Shown: positions 54,437-63,454 of the stretch, one piece after another | Layout of the letters: the number at the start of each line of letters is the position of its first letter | How positions within the stretch are numbered: position 1 is the stretch's first letter | NCBI GenBank assembly: GCA_020848905.1 | Contig: JADLHG010000057.1 | Coordinates: forward strand, 62,001-126,000 | Direction of reading: 5' to 3' | From: Deltaproteobacteria bacterium | GTDB taxonomy: Bacteria > Myxococcota_A > Polyangia > GCA-2747355 > JADLHG01 | Length of the DNA stretch: 64,000 bases | Notes under the pieces: generated by a model | What the model was told of the DNA's origin: nothing | What the model saw: only the letters and a program-made list of their open reading frames with translations | The model's database searches: none | Translations under genes and position numbers: made by a program

Positions 54437-55882
54437 TCAGAACCTCACCTGCCCGCCGATCCCGGCCACTCCTGGGCCGAGGGTCGGGGTGATGGCCAGC
54501 TTGTTGGTGCGGGTCTCGCCGTAGGAGTCGGCCCCCTCGTTGCGGAAGAGATAGTAGGTCGCGAGCCCGGCCACCACGGCGCTCAGCACGAAAAGCGAGT
54601 CCGCGACGATGGCCGTGACCTTGCCCTCCGTGAAGCGCGGGTCGCCGGTGTCGTAGATGCGACCCGAGGTCAGATCGCTCTCGAGAGAGCTCGCGCGCTT
54701 GTTGCTCAGCACGCCGGCGGTGATCCCGCCCGCCAGCAGCGCGGCGGCGACGCCGAAGGAGACGTAGGCCTTGATGCGCGACGGAGTGGGGTTCAGCCGT
54801 ACCGCGAGCTGCACCTCCTCGGCGTTCTGCACGCTCACGTCGGTGACGTAGGACTTGAAGCCCTTGCGACTGAGCTCCACCTTGTGGGTCCCCTGGGAGA
54901 TCTTGGTCTGGCACGGGTAGTCGGGGCAGGTGAGGGGTTTGCCGTCCACCTTCAGCGTCGCGCCCCGCGTCGTCTGGCCGCTGATCTTCAGCCAGCCGTA
55001 GGAGACGCGCTCCAGGGCGACCGTCATGAGGTGCGTCTTCCCGGCCACGATCTCGACGTCCTTCTCGTAGGGCTCGTACCCCGGGCGCTCGACGATCAGG
55101 CGGCGCTTGCCGGGACGGAGGTAGCCGGAGTACGGGGTGCGGCCCACGGCGCCCACGCGTCGCTCGTCGAAGAAGACGTCCGCGCCGGGGATGTTGGCCT
55201 TGATCTCGATCCACCCGAGGTTCTGCTGCCGGGTGAGCGAGAAGAAGAGGTAGGTCATGCGGTCGTTGCGCGCCACGAAGGTCTTGCGCACCGGCTGGAA
55301 CTCCTTCAGCTCGAGGATGATGGTGTGCTGCCCCGGGGGAAGGCTTCCGGTGTAGGGCGTGCGGGTGAAGATGCCCTTCTTCTTGTCGCTCAGGTAGATC
55401 GCGGCCCCCTCGGGGTTCGACTCGATCACCACGAGCCCCTTCGGCTCGATGGCCGGCAAGGTGGGCGGTGGTGGCGGCGACTTCGGGTCGGCGGGGTTCA
55501 GGTGCTGGCGGATCGACTGGATGCGGGCCATGACCAGCTTCCGGTCGGTGCTGTGCGGGTCGGCCTTCACGAAGTCCTCGTAGTACTTGAGGGCCTTCGC
55601 GAAGTCCCGGTTCTTCTCGTAGCAGACGGCGACGTTGAAGAGAAACGCCGGGTAGGACTTCGCCTCGTAGGCCTTGAGGAACTTTTCGGCCGCCTCGGTG
55701 AATTTGCCCTGGATGTAGAGGTTCTGACCGTCGTCGAAGTACTGCTTGGCCTGCTGGGCCGGGCTGAGCCCCGAGGGGGAGGCGTCACCCGACGGCGGCT
55801 CGGCGGGCGGCTCCTGGGCCAGTGCCGCGCGTCCCCCGAGCAGACCAAGGAGCGCAGAAGTGATCAGCGTGCGAGCTCTCAT
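54437..55882 (-). CDS. Exported TPR plus tandem PEGA protein
   Basis: 481 residues. Signal peptide (LITSALLGLLGGRAALA), TPR repeats about 45-115 (AKQYFDDGQNLYIQGKFTEA), Pro linker, and four PEGA-like beta domains (about 140-370: GLVVIESNPEGAAIYLSD, GWIEIKANIPGADVFFDE, GWLKISGQTTRGATLKVDG). Two late hydrophobic stretches (about 380-400, 425-445) suggest membrane insertion. PEGA domains are thought to bind envelope partners. Ribosome site TAGGA before the ATG. First gene of a group with FG-GAP and NtrC genes. Confidence 0.8.
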   Translation of the reverse strand: MRARTLITSALLGLLGGRAALAQEPPAEPPSGDASPSGLSPAQQAKQYFDDGQNLYIQGKFTEAAEKFLKAYEAKSYPAFLFNVAVCYEKNRDFAKALKYYEDFVKADPHSTDRKLVMARIQSIRQHLNPADPKSPPPPPTLPAIEPKGLVVIESNPEGAAIYLSDKKKGIFTRTPYTGSLPPGQHTIILELKEFQPVRKTFVARNDRMTYLFFSLTRQQNLGWIEIKANIPGADVFFDERRVGAVGRTPYSGYLRPGKRRLIVERPGYEPYEKDVEIVAGKTHLMTVALERVSYGWLKISGQTTRGATLKVDGKPLTCPDYPCQTKISQGTHKVELSRKGFKSYVTDVSVQNAEEVQLAVRLNPTPSRIKAYVSFGVAAALLAGGITAGVLSNKRASSLESDLTSGRIYDTGDPRFTEGKVTAIVADSLFVLSAVVAGLATYYLFRNEGADSYGETRTNKLAITPTLGPGVAGIGGQVRF

Positions 55883-55913
55883 GGTTCATTCCTAAGATGT
55901 GAATCGAACGCGA

Positions 55914-55943
55914 ATGATGGCGGCCAAGCCGAGAGGCTGTCAA
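55914..55943 (-). promoter_or_regulatory. Promoter of the PEGA/FG-GAP/NtrC group
   Basis: On the minus strand a perfect TTGACA (55943-55938), 18 bp, CATCAT (55919-55914). The predicted start is near 55907, with a 25-nt leader. Confidence 0.5.
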
Positions 55944-56029
55944 GCGGCCCTGGCCCCGAGGAGCACGCGGGGCGGAAGTGGAAGGTGGCGGCCCCGGTCC
56001 TGGGAGGGACCGGAGGGGGCGCGCGGGCA

Positions 56030-57886
56030 CTACTCCGTGAGGCCGCACCCCGTGACTTCCAGGCCGGAGAGGCTCGCGGCCTGCAGCCCCGCGCCCAAGC
56101 AGATCGCGACGTCGGGATCCACGAGCGGGGTGATCTCGCGCTCGAAGATCTCGCCGAGCCGGCGCCGGATGAAGGGCACCTGCGACATGCCGCCGGTGAC
56201 GACGACCTGGGTCACGTCCCAGGGGTCGAGCCCGACGCGCTCGAGCACCGACTGGCACACCTCGAGCGATCGATCGAAGAGCTCCGTGCAGAGGGCCTCG
56301 AAGGTCGGCCGGTCCACGCGGCGGTAGAGGTTCATCGGGCGCGGCGCCTCGACGATCCGCGGCACCAGGATGTCCGCCTCCTCGTTCGAGGAGAGCTGAC
56401 GCTTCGCGACCTCCGCGGCGAGGAGCAGGCGCGTCCACTCCACGACCCGCTGCCGCACCTCGGTCCCCGTGCTGCGCCAGAAGGTGTCGGCCGCGTCCTG
56501 CGCGAGCGCCTGGTCGAAATCGTCTCCGCCGAGCCACGGGTCCCCCGCGCTGCCGAGGAGCCGGATCTGGTCCCCGCTCAGATCCAGGAGGCTGAAGTCG
56601 AAGGTGCCGCCGCCGAAGTCGTAGACCCCGACGATCTCGTTGTGCCCCTGACCGAGCCCGTAGGCCACGGCCGCGGCGACCGGTTCCTGGATGAGACCGG
56701 TGACCTCGAGGCCCGCGAGCTGGGCGGCGCGTCGCAGCGCCTGCACCTGCGACTCGGCCCAGGCCACGGGCACGGAGAAGACCGCCTGTTCCACCTCGAA
56801 GCCGAGGTAGAGCTCCGCCTGTTGTTTCAGCTCCCGGATGACCATCGCGCAGACCTGCGGGATGGCGTAGCGCTGGTCGTCGATGGCCACGAGGACGCTG
56901 TCGTTCGGGCCGCACGCGGTGGGGAAACCGGCGCTCTGGAGCATCCCCTGCACGGAGGGCTCGCTGTAGCGCCGCCCGAGGAGGCGCTTGGCGGAGGCCA
57001 CCGTGCGATGCGGGGCCTCGGCCATGCGCGCGCGCGCGTCCCAGCCGACGATCGGGTCCCCCTCGTCGGGGAAGTGGACCACGGAGGGGATCGCCGTGCG
57101 GTTCTCCGCGTCGGGGATGAGCACCACGCGGCCGCCCAGCGAGACGGAGATGCTGCTGTAGCTCGTGCCGAAGTCGATCCCCACCGAGGGCGACGGGTCG
57201 AGGTGCGCGGGGCGCATGAAGGGCGCGACGAGGCGGTTCGGGGTCCCCGAGCCGGTGGAGGCCGCGGGCGAGGGGGCGGGGGCCTCGCTCTCCGCGTCCA
57301 GCTCTTGCGGAGGAGGTGCCGCGGCGGGGGCCGGGGCGGGAGCCGGAGCCGGGGCGGGGGCCGGGGAGCGCGATGGCGCGGAGAACTCCGGCGCTGGGGC
57401 AGCCGGTGCGGTCTGCGGCGGCTCGCGGCTCACCTTGGAGAAGGAGGTCGCCGTCGTGCGCGGTGTGCGCGGGGCCTCGGGCGCGCCGTCGGGGAGGTCG
57501 TCGTCGAGAAAGATCGGGATCGACTCCTGGGGACGCGGGGCCGTGGCGCGGTGCTCGAGCAGCGCCACCACGTCGTCCTGGCCCTCGTCGAACTTCACCC
57601 CTACCCCGGGCGAGCGGCCTTCGCTGGCCGCCCGCTGCGGCGAGACGCCGTGCTGGACGGTGCCGCGAATGGTGACCTGCGTTCCGTCGGGTAGGGCGAT
57701 GTTCAGCTCCACCTTGGCCCCGACGGGAGGGGGCTTGGTGGTGAGGAGGAAGATACCGCCTCGGCTGGCGTTGAAGGCCGCGAGCTTCTTCGCCGCGGGC
57801 CAGTCGGGACAGCGTAGGATCACCCGCCAATCTACGTCGTGACGAGGGTGCTCCCGGCGAATATCCGTGGAGTCTCGATTGGTCAT
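56030..57886 (-). CDS. PilZ-Hsp70 fusion protein (c-di-GMP-linked chaperone-like)
   Basis: 618 residues. PilZ domain about 8-105 with both c-di-GMP motifs intact: R11-x3-R15 and N39-x-S41-x2-G44. A disordered Pro/Ala linker (about 112-230, including APAPAPAPAPAPA) leads to an Hsp70 ATPase domain (235-618): VGIDFGTSYSSISV (phosphate 1), VYDFGGGTFDFSLLDL (phosphate 2) and VVTGGMSQVPFIRRRL (adenosine site). There is no C-terminal peptide-binding domain. PilZ-DnaK proteins are known in Myxococcus xanthus (I recall CsdK1/CsdK2, from memory), so this is probably of that type. The histidine kinase lies 59 bp upstream. Confidence 0.9.
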   Translation of the reverse strand: MTNRDSTDIRREHPRHDVDWRVILRCPDWPAAKKLAAFNASRGGIFLLTTKPPPVGAKVELNIALPDGTQVTIRGTVQHGVSPQRAASEGRSPGVGVKFDEGQDDVVALLEHRATAPRPQESIPIFLDDDLPDGAPEAPRTPRTTATSFSKVSREPPQTAPAAPAPEFSAPSRSPAPAPAPAPAPAPAAAPPPQELDAESEAPAPSPAASTGSGTPNRLVAPFMRPAHLDPSPSVGIDFGTSYSSISVSLGGRVVLIPDAENRTAIPSVVHFPDEGDPIVGWDARARMAEAPHRTVASAKRLLGRRYSEPSVQGMLQSAGFPTACGPNDSVLVAIDDQRYAIPQVCAMVIRELKQQAELYLGFEVEQAVFSVPVAWAESQVQALRRAAQLAGLEVTGLIQEPVAAAVAYGLGQGHNEIVGVYDFGGGTFDFSLLDLSGDQIRLLGSAGDPWLGGDDFDQALAQDAADTFWRSTGTEVRQRVVEWTRLLLAAEVAKRQLSSNEEADILVPRIVEAPRPMNLYRRVDRPTFEALCTELFDRSLEVCQSVLERVGLDPWDVTQVVVTGGMSQVPFIRRRLGEIFEREITPLVDPDVAICLGAGLQAASLSGLEVTGCGLTE

Positions 57887-57945
57887 GGTGGGCTCACGGT
57901 AGCACGGGCGTCCTTCGCTCTGGTAGGTGGAATGCGGGGAGCGTT

Positions 57946-60102
57946 CTAGGGATTTCGCGCCGCTTTTCGTTCCACGTCCAGCTCGCGGCGCAGCTCCCCC
58001 ACCTCGACGCTGCCGGTCGGCTCCTCGGCGGCCGGCAGCACCACGGTGAAGGAGGAACCTCGTCCCGGTTCGGACCGCACCTCGATGGTCCCCTTGTGGT
58101 TCTCGACGATGCGCTGACAGATCGGCAGGCCGAGCCCCGTCCCCCCGTCCTTCGTCGTGTAGAAGGGGATGAAGATGTCGGAGAGAGTCTCCGGCGGGAT
58201 GCCGACGCCCTGGTCCTTGAAGATCACCTCGACGAAGCGCGCGGCGGCCCCACGCTTGAAGCCGCGTCGGAGGCGCGTCTCCACCCGCAGCGTCCCCTTT
58301 CCGTCCATGGCCTGGATGCCGTTGATGCCGAGGTTGAGGAAGACCTGGCGCAGCTGTTCGGGGTCGGCGCGCACCTCGGGGAGCTCCGGGGCCAGCTCGG
58401 TCTGCAGCTCGACCTCGCCAGCCTGGGAGCGCAGCAGCTGGACCGTCTTGAAGACCACGTCGTTGATCGCCAGCGGCTGCCGCTCCCCGCGGTCCGGACG
58501 GGCGTAGCCGAGGAACTGCGAGACCACGCGGTCGAGGCGGTTCACCTCCTCGACGATGATCTCGACGTACTCACCGAGCTCGGCGCTCTTCTCGGCGCTC
58601 TGACCGTCGGGGGGCGCGTCGCTCTTGAGGAGCTGCGCGGCGCCCTTGATCGCCCCGAGGGGATTTCGGATCTCGTGGGCCAGACCGGCAGCCATCTGGC
58701 CGAGCGCGGCGAGACGGTCCCGCTCCTTCATCTGCTCGTAGACCTGCGAGTTGCGCAGCGTGATGGCCGCCTGCGCCGCGACGGAGCGAAGGAGCTCGAG
58801 CTCGTCGGTGCCGTAGGCCTCGCGCAGCCGGTCGTCGCGCAGACAGAGGATGCCGAGGAGCTGCTTGTCCGAGACGAGCGGGATGCACACGGCGGCGAAG
58901 AGGTCCTCCATCGTGGCCAGGAGGTTGCGGACGGCCACCACCGCGTCCTCCTGGTTCTCCGCGGTCTGCACGGCCAGCTCGCGCTCCAGCCCTTCGATGG
59001 TGACGAGGCCGCTCTGTCGGAGGCGTTCGAGGAAGAGCCGCCGCGTCGTGCCGTCGAGCACGTCCACCGGCTGGGGCCCCACGTGCCCCGCCAGGCGGTA
59101 GCTCGCCCCCGCCGAGTCCGCCAGGTAGATCGATACGTGCGTGACGCGCCCGGAGTGTTCGAGCTCGGCCAGGATGCGCGCGGCCGCGAGACGGGCCTCG
59201 ATGATGTTCGCCAGGTCCTGCGTCAGCACGCGGAGCCGCCGCGAGAAGGCGTACTTCTCGGCGAAGAGCCAGCGGTTGACGCGATCCTCGACGCGCGTGC
59301 GGAGCTGCTCGAAGAGGACCAGGATCACGAACGAGGCCACGACGGTGTTGAAGAAGAAGACCCCGGGCTGGTCGCGCCCCACCCACGCGAGGAGCAGGCC
59401 GTAGATCACGGTCAGGATCAGTACCAGCGTCGAGAGAGTGACCATCTTGCCCAGCAGCTCCTTGATGTCGAGGAGCCGGTAGTGGAAGAGGGTCTGCGAG
59501 AGGAAGTACATGAAGACCACCGTGAGCACGTTGCCCAGGGTGGGGAAGATCAGGCTCGCGTGCGGGACGAAGTCGAGCGCGGCGAGCGAGATGGTGGTGG
59601 CCCCGCCGTAGAGCAGGTAGGTCAGGCGCGTCGCCTCGGGGCGGGACGCGATGGAGCGTTGCCGCTGATAGATGAGGTAGACGCAGTGGTAGAGCGAGCC
59701 GAAGACGAAGAAGAGGAGGGGCAGGGTGAAGAAGCGACTGCGGTAGACCGGGTAGAAGAGGCTCACGAAGAGCACGAGGTAGAAGATGGTCGTGCTGACG
59801 ATCACCGGGCGCGACATGGGGTGGGGGCGCCGCGGATCGTCGGCGAGGAAGGCGCGAAAGAAGCGCTCGGCGCTGGTCGGGATGGCCACGGCGAAGAGCT
59901 GCCCGGCCCAGACGAGCACGTCGCTCGTGATGGTCGTGACGAAGAAGCGGGACAGGTACCAGAAGCAGAGGTTGAAGCAGAGGATGGTGAAGGTCACGTA
60001 CTGGCGGTGGCGTCGATCTCGAAGGATGACGCTCCAGCCGATGACGAAGATCAGGATGGCCGCCAGCAGGGCGCTGAGGCTCTGAATGTTCATCGCCGGC
60101 AT
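57946..60102 (-). CDS. Membrane histidine kinase with GAF domain
   Basis: 718 residues from ATG 60102 (ATG 60093 equally possible). Seven or eight helices in residues 1-270, a coiled stretch, GAF about 305-455 (HVSIYLADSAGASYRLAG), HisKA with AAGLAHEIRNPLGAIKG (phospho-His), and HATPase with NLGINGIQAM (N box), DQGVGIP (G1), GTGLGLPI (G2). Topology resembles the PrsK-type sensors, but the similarity was judged by eye. It heads the minus-strand run that contains the NtrC regulator, a plausible partner. Confidence 0.93.
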   Translation of the reverse strand: MPAMNIQSLSALLAAILIFVIGWSVILRDRRHRQYVTFTILCFNLCFWYLSRFFVTTITSDVLVWAGQLFAVAIPTSAERFFRAFLADDPRRPHPMSRPVIVSTTIFYLVLFVSLFYPVYRSRFFTLPLLFFVFGSLYHCVYLIYQRQRSIASRPEATRLTYLLYGGATTISLAALDFVPHASLIFPTLGNVLTVVFMYFLSQTLFHYRLLDIKELLGKMVTLSTLVLILTVIYGLLLAWVGRDQPGVFFFNTVVASFVILVLFEQLRTRVEDRVNRWLFAEKYAFSRRLRVLTQDLANIIEARLAAARILAELEHSGRVTHVSIYLADSAGASYRLAGHVGPQPVDVLDGTTRRLFLERLRQSGLVTIEGLERELAVQTAENQEDAVVAVRNLLATMEDLFAAVCIPLVSDKQLLGILCLRDDRLREAYGTDELELLRSVAAQAAITLRNSQVYEQMKERDRLAALGQMAAGLAHEIRNPLGAIKGAAQLLKSDAPPDGQSAEKSAELGEYVEIIVEEVNRLDRVVSQFLGYARPDRGERQPLAINDVVFKTVQLLRSQAGEVELQTELAPELPEVRADPEQLRQVFLNLGINGIQAMDGKGTLRVETRLRRGFKRGAAARFVEVIFKDQGVGIPPETLSDIFIPFYTTKDGGTGLGLPICQRIVENHKGTIEVRSEPGRGSSFTVVLPAAEEPTGSVEVGELRRELDVERKAARNP

Positions 60103-60187
60103 GGTAGCACGGCGGTCGGAGCGGCGGTCCGGCGGGCCGGGGGCCTGGGCGCGAGCGGGAGGCCATGCGTGATATAGATGAGGGGGG

Positions 60188-61582
60188 ATGGACTCGACGC
60201 GCCAAGACGAGCTCCGGCAGCTGCCGGCGGTGGACCTGCTCTTGCGGCAGCTCGCGGCCGGGGAGGGGCGGGACCTGCCGCGGTGGGCCCTGCTGCGCGC
60301 CGTTCGCGAGGCGCTGGCGGAGCGGCGCGCGGCGCTACTCGCGGGGGAGCCCTCTGCGGCGGAGCTAGACCTCGGGGTCGTGGCGGGACGCGCGAGGTCG
60401 CTGCTTCGACCGTCGCTCGCGCGGGTGATCAACGCCACGGGGGTCGTGCTGCATACGAACCTCGGGCGGGCGCCGCTCGCGGAGGCCGCGCTGGACCGCC
60501 TCGCGGAGGTGGCCCGGGGCTACTGCAACGTGGAGTACGTGCTGGGCGAGCGCCGGCGTGGGAGCCGCCACGCGCACGCGCGGGAGCTTCTGCGCGAGCT
60601 CTGCGGCGCCGAGGAGGCGCTGGTGGTGAACAACAACGCCGCGGCGGTGGTGCTCTGTCTCGCCAGCCTCGCGGCGGGGCGCGAGGTCGTGGTCAGTCGC
60701 GGCGAGCTGATCGAGATCGGCGGGTCTTTTCGTCTGCCCGAGGTCATGGCGGCCTCGGGGGCGCGGCTTCGCGAGGTGGGGACGACCAATCGCACGCACC
60801 CGGCCGACTACGAGGGGGCGATCGGCGAGGAGACGGGGCTCCTGCTGAAGGTGCACCGGAGCAACTTCGCGCTGACGGGCTTCACGGCGGAGGTCTCCTC
60901 GGAGGAGCTCGTCGCCCTCGGGCGCGCTCGAGGCGTGCCGACGATGTTCGACCTGGGGAGCGGCACCCTGACCGACCTCGGTGCGCTCGGGTTGCCGGGC
61001 GAGCCGACCGTGGATCGCGTCGTCGCGGCGGGTTTCGACGTCGTGACCCTCAGCGGGGACAAGCTGCTCGGGGGGCCGCAGGCGGGCCTCATCGTCGGTC
61101 GGGCCGAGCCCCTGGCGCGGATCCGGAGTCACCCGCTGATGCGGGCCGTGCGCCCCGGGAAGCTCACGCTGGCGGCGCTGGAGGCGACGCTCGCGCTCTA
61201 TCGCGACGGCACGGCCGTGGAGCGCGTGCCGGCGCTCGGACGCCTGTCTACCTCTCTCGCGGAGCTGGAGAGGTACGCGCGGACGGTGAGCGGCCGACTG
61301 CGCGAGGCGCTCGGCGCCGCGTGGCGAGTCGAGGTGCTGCACGTGGCAGCGCCCACCGGGGGCGGTGCGCTGCCCGGGGCGAGTCTGCCGTCGGTGGCGG
61401 TGGGGCTCGCGCACCCGGAGCGGAGCGTGGATGCGCTCCAGGCCGCACTGCAGCGGGGGGAGCCTCCCGTCGTGGCGCGGATCGAGGGGGAGCGGCTGCT
61501 CCTCGACCTGCGCGCGGTCGCGGAGTCGGAGCTCGAGGAGCTTGCGCGCGCCGTTGCGGGCACCTTCGCGGAGCGCGCGTGA
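60188..61582 (+). CDS. selA: Selenocysteine synthase SelA
   Basis: 464 residues. PLP enzyme converting seryl-tRNA(Sec) to selenocysteyl-tRNA(Sec). VINATGVVLHTNLGRAPL, VNNNAAAVVL, RGELIEIGGSFRLP, GTTNRTHPADYE and the PLP Lys in LSGDKLLGGPQAG are diagnostic. Its presence implies selenoprotein use, but no selB, selC (tRNA-Sec) or selD is in the window. GAGGGGGG precedes the ATG. The next gene overlaps it by 4 nt (GTGA). Confidence 0.96.
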   Translation: MDSTRQDELRQLPAVDLLLRQLAAGEGRDLPRWALLRAVREALAERRAALLAGEPSAAELDLGVVAGRARSLLRPSLARVINATGVVLHTNLGRAPLAEAALDRLAEVARGYCNVEYVLGERRRGSRHAHARELLRELCGAEEALVVNNNAAAVVLCLASLAAGREVVVSRGELIEIGGSFRLPEVMAASGARLREVGTTNRTHPADYEGAIGEETGLLLKVHRSNFALTGFTAEVSSEELVALGRARGVPTMFDLGSGTLTDLGALGLPGEPTVDRVVAAGFDVVTLSGDKLLGGPQAGLIVGRAEPLARIRSHPLMRAVRPGKLTLAALEATLALYRDGTAVERVPALGRLSTSLAELERYARTVSGRLREALGAAWRVEVLHVAAPTGGGALPGASLPSVAVGLAHPERSVDALQAALQRGEPPVVARIEGERLLLDLRAVAESELEELARAVAGTFAERA

Positions 61583-63342
61583 GGCGCGGGGTCAGCTGCG
61601 CCGTGGTGGCGCTCGTCGTCGGCCTGGGCCTGCCATCCCCCGTGTCGGGGCCGTGGGCCAAGGGGGGAGACCGCGCGGCGGAGGGGAAGGCCCCCGTGCG
61701 CTCCGAGCTGCCGGAGCGCCGCGAGCCGCCCCCTAGCCCCGAGCTGGCGGAGGGGGCCGCTCCGCGGGAGGAAGCTCCGTCCCGGTCGCTCCCGCGTCGC
61801 GTGGTGGACACGATCCTCGAGCTCAAGACCTACTTCGTCGAGCAGGTTACCGACGAGGTCAAGTGGATCGGCGGCGGGATCCTCGTCCTGGTCGTGCTCC
61901 TCGCGATCGTGCGGCGGGCTCTTCGGTCGAGGAGGCGCACGCGACGGCCCGGGGCGGGGCCGTCGAAAGCCCAGGTGGCGGCTGCCGTGCTGGAGCCGCT
62001 CGGGGTGCCGCAGCCCTCGGAGGACGAGAAGGTGCCGCTGCCGGAGCCGCTGGTCCTGACCCCGGCCCAGGAGCTGCTCTGCGCGGCGGGGGTCGAGGGC
62101 TTCTCGCTCTACGAGGTGTGTCTCGCGCTCGGCCCCGAGGTCGAGGCGGTCGAGGACTTTCGCCGCGTGGTCGAGGCGCACTTGGCGGGGGACGCCTGGT
62201 CCACGGCCGTGAGCGACGGTCGGGCCGACACGCTCTCTCCGCTCAGGGGGCCCTGGGTGCGTGCGACGGCGCTTCGTCGCGTGGAGCGCTGGCTCGCGGC
62301 GCAACCGACGATCAAGAAACCCGGCCTGCAGGTGCAGGTGCCGGGGCAGCTCGAGCGGGGCGAGCTCGGCACGCTCACGCTGACCCGCGCCGATGGCCTC
62401 GGCGTGGAGCTGACCGAGGAGCAAGAGGCGCTCCTCGGTCAGGCGCGCGACGCGCTCGCGCTGACCCTTCGCGCTCCCGATCATCCGTACCAGCTCGCGG
62501 CGGTGGCTCGCGAGCTGGCCCTCGCCGCGCTCTTGCCGGCCGCGCGCGAGGACCGAGGCCCCGGCGCGACGCCGCTGCCGCTGGCCCTGCTTCTCGGCGG
62601 ACTCGTCGCGCAGCGCCACGCCGAAGGTCGAGGGCTCTCGCGGCTCGGCGCCGGCACGGAGCTTTGCGCCGCTCTCGACGAGCACCACGAGCTGGTACAG
62701 ACCCCCGTCCCGGCCGAGGGGCTCGCCACCTTCGCGCTCTCGCAGATGGACGGCGTCGAGCTGCCGGGGATGGGAGCGCTGCTCGCGGCGATGGCCGGCG
62801 CGGCCTTCAGTCCGTCCACGGTGGTGCTGAAGCTGAGCAAGCGGGCCGGCGAGGTCAGTGGAGAGGCCGCGGCGGCGCTCGAGCGGCTCGGCGTGCGGGC
62901 GGCCCGGGCGCTCGCTCACCCGGGCCAAGGAGACGGGCCCGCGCTCGCCGAGGGGCTCTCGCAGCTGGTCGGCGAGCCGTTGCTCGCGGCGGAGCTGCGG
63001 GGGTGGGCGACCGCGGCGCGCTCTCTCGGCAAGGGCGCCCTGCGCGTCCCGCTCTACCGGGACCTCGGCGCGGTCGAGCAGCCGGATGCGGCGCTGGTGG
63101 AGCTCCATCGCGCGAAGCTCGAGCACGCGGCCCGGCACGCCGTCGCCGCGCGCCGGCGGGTGCTCCTCATCCTGCACAAGCTGGCCTACGAGGGAGCCCA
63201 CGGCGAGCATCGGACGGCGGCTGCGCGCCGGCTCGGGTACGCGGTGGCCGGCCTCGGTATGACGCTGCTGCGGAGCGGGAGCACCGAGCTGCTCTCGACG
63301 GGGCGCGAAGCTCTCGCGGCGCTCAAGTCCTTTCGCGCGTGA
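61579..63342 (+). CDS. Membrane protein of unknown function, coupled to selA
   Basis: 587 residues from a GTG that overlaps the selA stop codon as GTGA, so it is translationally coupled. An N-terminal signal or helix (VALVVGLGLPSPVSG) is followed by a charged exported stretch (30-85), a membrane helix about 95-113 (WIGGGILVLVVLLAIVRRAL) and a roughly 470-residue cytoplasmic, Ala/Leu/Arg-rich helical part without recognisable motif. I know no family and no link to selenium metabolism. Confidence 0.65.
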   Translation: MRRGVSCAVVALVVGLGLPSPVSGPWAKGGDRAAEGKAPVRSELPERREPPPSPELAEGAAPREEAPSRSLPRRVVDTILELKTYFVEQVTDEVKWIGGGILVLVVLLAIVRRALRSRRRTRRPGAGPSKAQVAAAVLEPLGVPQPSEDEKVPLPEPLVLTPAQELLCAAGVEGFSLYEVCLALGPEVEAVEDFRRVVEAHLAGDAWSTAVSDGRADTLSPLRGPWVRATALRRVERWLAAQPTIKKPGLQVQVPGQLERGELGTLTLTRADGLGVELTEEQEALLGQARDALALTLRAPDHPYQLAAVARELALAALLPAAREDRGPGATPLPLALLLGGLVAQRHAEGRGLSRLGAGTELCAALDEHHELVQTPVPAEGLATFALSQMDGVELPGMGALLAAMAGAAFSPSTVVLKLSKRAGEVSGEAAAALERLGVRAARALAHPGQGDGPALAEGLSQLVGEPLLAAELRGWATAARSLGKGALRVPLYRDLGAVEQPDAALVELHRAKLEHAARHAVAARRRVLLILHKLAYEGAHGEHRTAAARRLGYAVAGLGMTLLRSGSTELLSTGREALAALKSFRA

Positions 63343-63454
63343 GGAATGGGCGGCCGGCGCCGTTGCGAGAGCGACGTGGCGCGAGCTAGTATCCTCGCTG
63401 CTCGGGCGGTGACGGGCGCGGGTTTTCCGGTGTGCGTGGCAAGAGGAGGCGGTC

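Noticed and set aside
57300-57370. GC-rich tandem repeat as a regulatory repeat
   Set aside because: It encodes the Ala-Pro linker of the PilZ-Hsp70 protein in frame, so coding explains it.
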